Source: an uncultured Eubacteriales bacterium (lineage in GTDB: Bacteria > Bacillota_A > Clostridia > Lachnospirales > Lachnospiraceae). From it: DNA of 9,499 nt. Below are positions 1-6,443 of the stretch, in pieces. The stretch is from the NCBI GenBank assembly GCA_900321365.1, contig ONVT01000088.1, forward strand, positions 1 through 9,499. The letters are read 5' to 3'. The notes under the pieces are model-generated. The model was not told the DNA's origin. It saw only the letters and a list, made by a program, of their open reading frames with translations, and searched no databases. A program made the translations under genes and the position numbers. The number at the start of each line of letters is the position of its first letter. The first letter of the stretch is position 1.

Positions 1-29
1 AGTGGCTGCCGGTGTTGAATCAGCAAACA

Positions 30-35
30 AGAGGA
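30..35 (+). promoter_or_regulatory. Ribosome binding site that fixes the start of the first gene
   Basis: AGAGGA lies six bases before the ATG at 42. An in-frame GTG at 12 would add ten residues but has no Shine-Dalgarno sequence in the visible bases, so ATG 42 is preferred. No promoter is visible in the 41 bases before the gene. It is therefore probably transcribed from further upstream, most likely together with a binding-protein gene outside the window. Confidence 0.75.
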
Positions 36-41
36 ACCTTT

Positions 42-1640
42 ATGGATCAGAATCAGAAAACACAGATTCCCGTGATAGAGATTGATCATGTCAGCAAACG
101 TTTCGCGAAAGTGCTGGCCAATGACGATGTCTCAATCGTGCTGAACAGGGGGGAGGTCGTAGCGCTGCTTGGCGAGAACGGCGCCGGAAAGAGCACGATC
201 ATGAACATCCTGTACGGGATTTACCATATGACATCCGGGCAGATCCGGGTTGACGGAATCAGGCAGAACATCCATGCCCCAAAGGACGCGATGGCGCTTG
301 GCATCTCCATGATCCAGCAGCATTTTTCCCTTGTCGGGGCTCATACCGTAACGGAAAATATAATCCTTGGCAATGTGAAGGGCAGAATCAATTATGAAGC
401 GGAGGAGAGGAAGGTGCAGGAACTCTCCGACCGCTATCAGTTCGGCGTCAGCGCCAGAGCAAAAGTCGGTGACCTTCCGGTCGGCATGCAGCAGAAGGTA
501 GAGATCATGAAGGCGCTCTACCGGGAGTGCCGTATCCTGATCATGGATGAGCCGACCGCCGTCCTGATGCCGCAGGAGATTGACACGCTGATGGAGTTCA
601 TCCGCAGCTTTGTGGCGGAGGGGAATTCCGTTTTCTTCATTACGCATAAGATGAGGGAGGTTATGCAGGTTGCCGACCGGATCGTGATCATGCGGAACGG
701 AAGAGTCAGCGGAACCGTCCAAAAATCAGAAGTTCAGATGTCCGATCTTGCGAGGCTGATGATCGGGCATGATCTCGAAGAACTGAGTCGTTCCGAGCAT
801 GATGAAAAGAAAGAGGAGGTTCGCCTGAAGGTGAATCATGTGACCGTTGAGCAAAAAGGAGAAGTGCCTCTTCTTTCAGATATCGATTTCGAGATCCGCG
901 CGGGAGAAATCTTCGGCGTCGCCGGCGTCTCGGGAAATGGGCAGGATTCTCTGTGTGAGCTTCTGTACGGGGCATTGAAGCCCACGTCAGGCACTGTTAC
1001 GCTGGACGGAAAAGACATCACTTCCCTGAACGTGGCGCAGCATATCGCGCTCGGGATCGGGTACTGCGCGTCCGACCGTTACCGGTACGGGATGGTTTCA
1101 GACATGTCACTCTCGGAGAACATGATGCTTAAGTCCAGCTATCTTCACCGCTGGGACAAAAGCGGATGGATCAGCTGGAAGACAGTGGACCGGTATACGC
1201 AGGACAAGATTACGCAGTACTCGATCAAAGCACCGGATCCGTCCGTGACGATCGGTTCGCTGTCCGGCGGCAACCAGCAGAAGGCAGTGGTCGCCAGAGA
1301 AGTCGATATGGGAAAGAATTTTGTCATCTTCGACCAGCCGACCAGAGGCCTGGACCTGGGCGCGATCAACTACGTGCATAAGACGATCCTGGCTGAACGG
1401 GAAGCAGGAAAAAGCATTCTGCTTGTCTCGACAGAGCTGTCCGAAGTCTTTAAACTGTCCGACCGGATCGCCGTAATCTGTGAGGGAAGGTTCATGGGAG
1501 TTTTCAAAAACGGAGAGCTGACAACGGAACAGATCGGCATGCTGATGGCAGGTGTGTCAATCGGAGATCTTCCGAAGGACTCGAGCCTGCCGGCTGCAAA
1601 AGAAGTACAGGACGGAAAGGAGGACAGCGTCCATGAATAA
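42..1640 (+). CDS. BMP/nucleoside-type ABC transporter, ATP-binding protein with two ATPase domains
   Basis: This 532-residue protein is the cytoplasmic ATPase of an importer in the simple-sugar/nucleoside family (RbsA, YufO/NupO type). Domain 1 has Walker A GENGAGKST at residues 44-52, signature VGMQQ, Walker B IMDEPT (D169, E170) and the H-loop motif FITHK. Domain 2 starts near residue 260. Its Walker A is degenerate (GVSGNGQ, no Lys), its signature LSGGNQQ (407 on) is intact, and its Walker B FDQPTRGLD has Gln432 where the catalytic Glu would be. Such asymmetry is normal for this family, so only one ATP site is expected to be fully active. Its stop overlaps the first permease gene by 8 bp. 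The family mostly imports nucleosides or purine-like compounds via a BmpA-type lipoprotein. The exact substrate cannot be read from the sequence. Confidence 0.93.
   Translation: MDQNQKTQIPVIEIDHVSKRFAKVLANDDVSIVLNRGEVVALLGENGAGKSTIMNILYGIYHMTSGQIRVDGIRQNIHAPKDAMALGISMIQQHFSLVGAHTVTENIILGNVKGRINYEAEERKVQELSDRYQFGVSARAKVGDLPVGMQQKVEIMKALYRECRILIMDEPTAVLMPQEIDTLMEFIRSFVAEGNSVFFITHKMREVMQVADRIVIMRNGRVSGTVQKSEVQMSDLARLMIGHDLEELSRSEHDEKKEEVRLKVNHVTVEQKGEVPLLSDIDFEIRAGEIFGVAGVSGNGQDSLCELLYGALKPTSGTVTLDGKDITSLNVAQHIALGIGYCASDRYRYGMVSDMSLSENMMLKSSYLHRWDKSGWISWKTVDRYTQDKITQYSIKAPDPSVTIGSLSGGNQQKAVVAREVDMGKNFVIFDQPTRGLDLGAINYVHKTILAEREAGKSILLVSTELSEVFKLSDRIAVICEGRFMGVFKNGELTTEQIGMLMAGVSIGDLPKDSSLPAAKEVQDGKEDSVHE
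1616..1623 (+). promoter_or_regulatory. Strong ribosome binding site inside the end of the ATPase gene
   Basis: AAAGGAGG lies nine bases before ATG 1633 and inside the last codons of the ATPase gene. It decides the permease start: an open frame extends 27 codons further upstream, but that extension (Arg-rich, from 1552) has no comparable site. The position suggests translational coupling of ATPase and permease. Confidence 0.85.
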
Positions 1641-2703
1641 GAAAGGCGAATTCATAAGGATGATCGTCTGGACTGTCCTGGCTATTATTCTGGGACTTCT
1701 GATCTGCTTCCTGTTTCTTCCCCTGATGGGAGTTTCACCGTCGACGGCATTTGCCACTATGGTGACCGGCGTCTTTTCGGACAAGTTCACGATGGGAAAT
1801 ATTCTGATCAAGGCGACGCCGCTGATTCTGACCGGACTTGCATTTTCCTTTACGTATAAAGCGAATCTGTACAACATTGGTGCGCAGGGGCAGTTCTATG
1901 TCGGCTGCATGTGTGCGGTCGCCGTATCGCTGAGGCTGGGAGAGAAGCTTCCGGGTCCGGTTGTCCTGATTCTCGCCTGCGCGGCGGGAATGGCAGGAGG
2001 CGGCCTGGTCGGATTTCTCATCGGGTTTTTAAAAGCGAAGTGCGGCGCGAATGAATTCCTGGTCAGCATGATGTCGACTTATGTTGTGATCTACCTGCTT
2101 CAGTATTCTCTTGGAAGCTGGCTGCAGGAGGACAAGCATGAATATCTGAAAACCAATTCGATCAAGAAGGATGTCTGGCTTCCGAAGATCATCGACGGCA
2201 CCTCCGTCTCCCTTGGCATTGTAATCGCCGTGGCGGCCGCCGTCATCGTATGGCTGATCCTGTACAGGACAACACTTGGGTTCCGCGTGCGTGTGACCGG
2301 ACAGAACATCAACGCGGCACGTCTGTCGGGCATCAATCCTCATAAAGAATATATGATCGCCTTCGCGATCTCGGGAGCGATCGCCGGCCTTGCAGGATTT
2401 ACGGAGATTAACGGAATGCAGCATATGCTGCTGACGGACTTTGAGAGTTCGATCGGAGCTTACGGCATCGGCATCGCGATTATGGCATCCGCGAATCCGA
2501 TCGGAGTAATCTTTGCGGCGCTCTTGTTCGGGTTCCTTCAGGTGGGAGGAACGGTTCTGTCCCATTCGACGGAAGCGCCGGCCAGTGTGATCGACCTGAT
2601 GCTCGGAATCGTGATGCTGTTTGTCCTTATGTCCTTCTTCTTCCGGAGAAAAGCAGAGATCCGGGCCATGAAGAAGCGCGCGCTGATAAAGGAGGATTCG
2701 TGA
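1633..2703 (+). CDS. BMP/nucleoside-type ABC transporter permease, first subunit
   Basis: This 356-residue integral membrane protein belongs to the BPD_transp_2 permease family (YufP/NupP-like). It begins with a short cytoplasmic MNKKGEF stretch and a first helix at about residues 10-32. Several more hydrophobic segments follow, making roughly eight to ten helices. GQNINAARLSGINPHKEY, followed by a Gly/Ala-rich helix, is the cytoplasmic coupling loop that contacts the ATPase. FKANLYNIGAQGQ-type motifs near residue 80 are typical of the family (here KANLYNIGAQGQ). It should form the channel as a heterodimer with the permease encoded next. The gene overlaps the ATPase gene by 8 bp and the next gene by 1 bp, so the three are co-transcribed and probably coupled in translation. 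Confidence 0.92.
   Translation: MNKKGEFIRMIVWTVLAIILGLLICFLFLPLMGVSPSTAFATMVTGVFSDKFTMGNILIKATPLILTGLAFSFTYKANLYNIGAQGQFYVGCMCAVAVSLRLGEKLPGPVVLILACAAGMAGGGLVGFLIGFLKAKCGANEFLVSMMSTYVVIYLLQYSLGSWLQEDKHEYLKTNSIKKDVWLPKIIDGTSVSLGIVIAVAAAVIVWLILYRTTLGFRVRVTGQNINAARLSGINPHKEYMIAFAISGAIAGLAGFTEINGMQHMLLTDFESSIGAYGIGIAIMASANPIGVIFAALLFGFLQVGGTVLSHSTEAPASVIDLMLGIVMLFVLMSFFFRRKAEIRAMKKRALIKEDS
2688..2695 (+). promoter_or_regulatory. Ribosome binding site for the second permease
   Basis: AAAGGAGG lies seven bases before ATG 2703. A GTG at 2700 is also in frame but would be only four bases away, so the ATG is the better start. The stop of the first permease and this ATG share one base (TGATG), a classic termination-reinitiation arrangement. 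Confidence 0.8.
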
Positions 2704-3626
2704 TGCAGAGTTTTATCAATTTACTTGCCCGTTCTGTGTTTATGAGCACGCCTCTGATTCTCGGCGCCCTGGGAGAAGTGGTGGCGGAGCGTTCCGGAAT
2801 GATGGTGTGCGCCGTGGAAGGGATCTTCCTGGGCGGTGCCTGGGGCGGATTCGTGGGGGCATACCTGAGTGGAGAGAATCTTCTGATCGGATTCCTCTCA
2901 GCGATGGCGGTCGGACTTCTGGTGGCTCTTCTGTACGGAGTCAATACCGTCTATCTTGGACAGCACCAGATTGTCATGGGAACCGCGGTCGCGATTCTGA
3001 TGGCAGGATTCTGCACATTTTTCTATCGCGTGATCTTCGGGACGCCGACATCGCCTCTGAAGGTGGGTACGCTCAAGACACTGCCGCTGGGACCGCTGGC
3101 TAAGATCCCTGTGATCGGACCGATCCTGTTTAACCAGAATATCATCACGTATATTACCTGGATTCTGGTTCCTCTGATCTCGTATTTCATCTTCAAGACC
3201 GCGCGCGGCCTGACGCTGCGTTCCTGCGGAGAGAATCCGGAGGCGGTGGATGTCGCGGGAATCAATGTCCGGAGGGTACGGATTCTCGCGGTGGCGTTTG
3301 CGGGGATTCTCGGCGGAGTTGCCGGTGCGTATTATTCCCTCTGCAATGTCGGCATGTACACCTCGGAGATCATCAGTGGAAGAGGCTGGATCGCGTTCGG
3401 AATCTGTTTCCTCGGCAACTGGAATCCGGTTGGCGTACTGATCTTCGGTGTGGTTTTCGGAATCTGTGACGCACTTGGAAATTATGTGAAGGCCCTGGGA
3501 AACAGTGCCCTCCCCAACGAGCTGTTCAGTGCGCTGCCTTATCTTCTTGTCATCGTCATGACTGCGCTGAGACGATCCTTCAATGTGCCGGCGAAGCTTG
3601 GCACGAACTATATCAAAGAGGAATAA
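2703..3626 (+). CDS. BMP/nucleoside-type ABC transporter permease, second subunit
   Basis: This 307-residue membrane protein is of the same BPD_transp_2 family (YufQ/NupQ-like) and is shorter than its partner, as is usual. The N-terminus (about residues 1-60) is hydrophobic and carries the motif TPLILGALGEVVAERSG, typical of this subunit; the MMVCAVEG that follows is also family-like. The coupling loop reads CGENPEAVDVAGINVRRVR and is followed by a Gly/Ala-rich helix (FAGILGGVAGAYYS). Together with the preceding subunit it should form the membrane channel. The gene ends five bases before the hydrolase gene, so the operon continues. The substrate is unknown; nucleosides or related purine compounds are the usual cargo of the family. 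Confidence 0.92.
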   Translation: MQSFINLLARSVFMSTPLILGALGEVVAERSGMMVCAVEGIFLGGAWGGFVGAYLSGENLLIGFLSAMAVGLLVALLYGVNTVYLGQHQIVMGTAVAILMAGFCTFFYRVIFGTPTSPLKVGTLKTLPLGPLAKIPVIGPILFNQNIITYITWILVPLISYFIFKTARGLTLRSCGENPEAVDVAGINVRRVRILAVAFAGILGGVAGAYYSLCNVGMYTSEIISGRGWIAFGICFLGNWNPVGVLIFGVVFGICDALGNYVKALGNSALPNELFSALPYLLVIVMTALRRSFNVPAKLGTNYIKEE

Positions 3627-3631
3627 AAAAG

Positions 3632-4843
3632 ATGACAGCCGATTTAAGCAAAGAGAGAGAACAGCTTGTGCTGGATCTGTGCCGGAACCTGATACGGACG
3701 CGGTCTTATTCCGGAGAGGAACGAAGCGTCGCCCTGCTGCTGAAGGAGTTCTTCCTGCAAAACGGATACGACGAGGTTTACGCGGACGAATACGGAAACA
3801 TGACCGGCATCATAAAGGGATCCAGGCCGGGACCGACGATTGTGTTCGACGGACATATGGACACAGTGCCGGTACAGGATCCGGATGCATGGACCCGGGA
3901 TCCTTTTGGCGCTCAGATCAGGGACGGTATGCTTTACGGGCGCGGCACATCTGACATGAAATGCGCCCTTGCATGCATGGCTGCGGCGGGAGCATTTTTC
4001 GCGAAGGACACCCGGAAGGAATTTTCCGGGCGGATCTGTGTTGCGGGAATTGTACAGGAAGAGTGCTTTGAAGGAGTCGCGTCGAGGGCCGTGAGCAAGG
4101 CGCTGAAACCTGACCTGGTTATCATCGGAGAGTCCTCTGATCTGAACCTGAAGATTGGGCAGAGGGGAAGGGCGGAGATCCTTCTGGAGACCTTCGGGGT
4201 CCCGGCCCACAGTTCCAATCCGGACAAGGGTGTCAACGCGGTCTACTCCATGTGCAGGGCGGTGGAGAAGATCCGCGCGATGGAAGCACCCTCGCATGAA
4301 TTCCTCGGAAAAGGAATTCTGGAGCTGACCGATATCAAATCTCTTCCTTACCCCGGAAAATCGGTCGTGCCGGAATACTGTGCCGCGACGTATGACCGCA
4401 GGCTTCTGGTGGGGGAAACAAAAGAGAGCGTTCTGGCACCGGTTCAGAAGATTCTGGACGAGCTGCGCCAGGCGGATCCGTCCTTCCGGGGAAAAGTCTC
4501 CTATTCCTGCGGTGAGGAAACCTGCTATACAGGGGAGAAGATCCGTGCGCAGCGTTTCTTCCCGGCGTGGCTTCTGGAGAGGGACCATCCGGTGGTAAAG
4601 CGCATGATGGACAGTTTTCATTCTCATGGATTTGACCCGGAGGTGACAAAGTACAGCTTCTGCACGAACGGCAGTCACTACTGCGGGGAGGCCGGGATTC
4701 CGACTCTCGGTATGGGTCCGTCCTCGGAAAACATCGCGCACACGATCGATGAGCATGTGCCCGTCTGGCAGCTTTTAGCGGTGACGCAGATCTACATGTG
4801 GATGATGGAAGGGGAGACTTCCGCCTCTGTGAGCATTTGCTGA
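3632..4843 (+). CDS. M20-family metallohydrolase, YgeY-like
   Basis: This 403-residue cytoplasmic enzyme has the ArgE/DapE/carboxypeptidase G2 fold. Predicted dinuclear-metal residues are visible: H75 and D77 in GHMDTV, D108 in GRGTSDMK, E143/E144 in VQEE (catalytic Glu and ligand), E167 in IGESSD and H370 in IAHTIDEH. The GQRGRAEI segment and the EFLGKG, TYDRRLLVGET and FCTNG blocks resemble E. coli YgeY (TIGR03526, selenium metabolism-linked hydrolase) more than DapE or ArgE. A dimerisation insert with AHSSNPDKG lies near residues 190-300. The family cleaves amide or carbamoyl bonds of small metabolites. YgeY genes occur with purine/urate-catabolism genes in anaerobes, which fits the purine-type transporter next door, but the actual substrate is unproven. 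The start ATG has an AAAGAGG site ten bases upstream. Confidence 0.88.
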   Translation: MTADLSKEREQLVLDLCRNLIRTRSYSGEERSVALLLKEFFLQNGYDEVYADEYGNMTGIIKGSRPGPTIVFDGHMDTVPVQDPDAWTRDPFGAQIRDGMLYGRGTSDMKCALACMAAAGAFFAKDTRKEFSGRICVAGIVQEECFEGVASRAVSKALKPDLVIIGESSDLNLKIGQRGRAEILLETFGVPAHSSNPDKGVNAVYSMCRAVEKIRAMEAPSHEFLGKGILELTDIKSLPYPGKSVVPEYCAATYDRRLLVGETKESVLAPVQKILDELRQADPSFRGKVSYSCGEETCYTGEKIRAQRFFPAWLLERDHPVVKRMMDSFHSHGFDPEVTKYSFCTNGSHYCGEAGIPTLGMGPSSENIAHTIDEHVPVWQLLAVTQIYMWMMEGETSASVSIC

Positions 4844-4942
4844 CGACGAGGAAAAGTCATGCACTCTCAAAAGAAAATCCTGCGCAATAAGCACAAGTAA
4901 TTTCGTGACAGCTCCTTACGAAAAGAAAGGCGGTAAATTGCC
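4844..4942 (+). other. Intergenic gap between the transporter operon and the HD-kinase gene
   Basis: These 99 bases hold no gene and no clear terminator: there is no stem followed by a T-run. I see no convincing -35/-10 pair either, so it is open whether the HD-kinase gene has its own promoter or is read through from upstream. The only symmetric element is TTTCGT at 4901-4906 facing ACGAAA at 4918-4923. The ribosome site is the imperfect AAAGGCGG at 4926-4933, nine bases before ATG 4943. Confidence 0.6.
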
Positions 4943-6421
4943 ATGATGAATATGCTTGAAGAAGCTATTATATACGCAACGATCATGCACCAGGGAAAGA
5001 TCAGGAAGTTCAGCAGCAGTCCTTATATCCTCCATCCGATCGAGGTGGCGCAGATTCTGTCCACCCTGACGGATGATCAGGAAATTATTACAGCCGGGAT
5101 TCTGCATGACATTGTGGAAGGTACGGATGGCACACTCATGGAACTGGAAAAGAGGTTCGGAAAAAGGGTGGCCATGCTTGTTTCCGCTGACTCGGAAAAT
5201 GAATATGCGGGGGAAGCAAGGAGCGCATCCTGGAAACGGCGTAAGGAAGAATCCCTGGATGTTCTGAAGAAAAGTGAAGATATCGGGGTACAGATGCTCT
5301 GGCTCGCGGATCAGCTTGCGAATATCCGGTCTCTGGCAGGTATCTACTCTGAGAAGGGGGAAGGATTATGGGAAGAGCTGGATCAGAGAGACCCTGACCT
5401 GCAGTGCTGGTATTACCGCAGTGTCGCCGAAACCGTGGAGCTTGAGCTTAACAGGACCGGGGCGTTTAAGGAATATATCAAGCATATCAACTTCATCTGG
5501 CCCGGAACCTTTGATACGGAAAAGACACGGTACAGGAAATATAAAGAAATATCCATTGAGGGATGCAAAAAACTTGGATGGGGTGCCAAGGGCACGGTGT
5601 ACCGTTATGATGATGAGATGATCGTGAAGGTGTTTAACCGGAATAATACCTATCATGACGTGGAGCGGGAAATTGCCCAGAGCCGCAAGGCATTTATTCT
5701 CGGGATTCCCACGGCGATATCATTTGGGATTGTATCGGTTGGCAGCCAGTATGGGGCAATGTATGAACTGCTGGATTCGGAAACGATGTCGGATTGTATT
5801 GCCAAAGATCCGAAGCGCGTGGAAGCTTATGCGGACATCATGGCCGAGCTGGCGGAAACGATCCACAGCATTTCGGTCACGGAGGACGATGGTTTTCCGA
5901 GTGTAACGGGCAGGCTGCTTGGTTATATCAGCGGAGGGATTGCATATGAGGATGAATCTCTCGCAGAAAAATGCAGGAAACTGATTGAATCTCTCCCTGC
6001 AGTGGATACGCTTGTCCACGGTGATTTCCATACAGGCAACGTGTTCCTGCTGAACGGGGAGCCGCTTCTCATTGATATGGACAGGGTTTCTATGGGACAT
6101 CCCATTGTGGAGATCAGCGACCTCTGTTATTTCTATGTGGTCCTGGGAGAGGATGATCCGGGCGTTGTTGAGCGATTCATGGGCTTTTCCTATCAGACCG
6201 CCATAAAGTTTTTCGATCGTTTCCTCAGACAGTATCTGAAAACAGAGGATGAGGACAGGCTGAGGGAAGTGAAAGAAAAGGCGTCTCTTTTGTGCTATAT
6301 CCGGATGATCAATAAGATCCATAAAAAGAAGGAGTTGTCTGAGAGCGACCGGGAAGTGATAAAAAAGTATATGGAGCGGGTCGACAGGATGCTCAGGACA
6401 ATAGATTCCCTGGCATTCTAA
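4943..6421 (+). CDS. RelA/SpoT-like HD hydrolase fused to an APH-fold kinase
   Basis: This 492-residue protein has two domains. Residues 1 to about 185 form an HD domain of the MESH1/SpoT hydrolase type (HD_4). The Mn ligands H31, H55, D56 and D123 are present, plus an HQGKIRK loop (H16 on), LHP (30-32) and the LADQLANIR helix. The family's catalytic ED pair is here E59-G60, so the Asp is missing. Residues about 206-465 are a kinase of the aminoglycoside/choline phosphotransferase fold, closest to the TIGR02172 group. It has the Gly-rich loop GWGAKGTVY (212-220), the ATP-binding lysine K229 in VKVF, the catalytic motif HGDFHTGN (D361, N366) and the metal motif IDMD (D378). Both domains look folded and mostly intact. 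The substrate could be a nucleotide alarmone, a sugar or an antibiotic; none can be read from sequence. It sits 22 bp before its partner gene. Confidence 0.85.
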   Translation: MMNMLEEAIIYATIMHQGKIRKFSSSPYILHPIEVAQILSTLTDDQEIITAGILHDIVEGTDGTLMELEKRFGKRVAMLVSADSENEYAGEARSASWKRRKEESLDVLKKSEDIGVQMLWLADQLANIRSLAGIYSEKGEGLWEELDQRDPDLQCWYYRSVAETVELELNRTGAFKEYIKHINFIWPGTFDTEKTRYRKYKEISIEGCKKLGWGAKGTVYRYDDEMIVKVFNRNNTYHDVEREIAQSRKAFILGIPTAISFGIVSVGSQYGAMYELLDSETMSDCIAKDPKRVEAYADIMAELAETIHSISVTEDDGFPSVTGRLLGYISGGIAYEDESLAEKCRKLIESLPAVDTLVHGDFHTGNVFLLNGEPLLIDMDRVSMGHPIVEISDLCYFYVVLGEDDPGVVERFMGFSYQTAIKFFDRFLRQYLKTEDEDRLREVKEKASLLCYIRMINKIHKKKELSESDREVIKKYMERVDRMLRTIDSLAF

Positions 6422-6432
6422 TGTGAGGAAGC

Positions 6433-6438
6433 AGGAGA
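6433..6438 (+). promoter_or_regulatory. Ribosome binding site that fixes the HD-RyR start
   Basis: AGGAGA lies five to six bases before ATG 6444. The in-frame GTG at 6423 starts two bases after the stop of the previous gene and has no site before it, so ATG 6444 is preferred. The short 22-base gap suggests coupled translation of the pair. Confidence 0.75.
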
Positions 6439-6443
6439 GCGTT

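Noticed and set aside
42..1640. The second ATPase domain as a mutated, dead gene part
   Set aside because: The degenerate Walker A and the Gln in Walker B are normal for RbsA-like and Bmp-type ATPases, so this is not decay.
3644..4756. A 370-codon open frame on the minus strand across the hydrolase gene
   Set aside because: It is the antisense shadow of the M20 gene, whose forward product has all catalytic motifs. The minus-strand product is rich in Arg, His and Pro without any recognisable domain.
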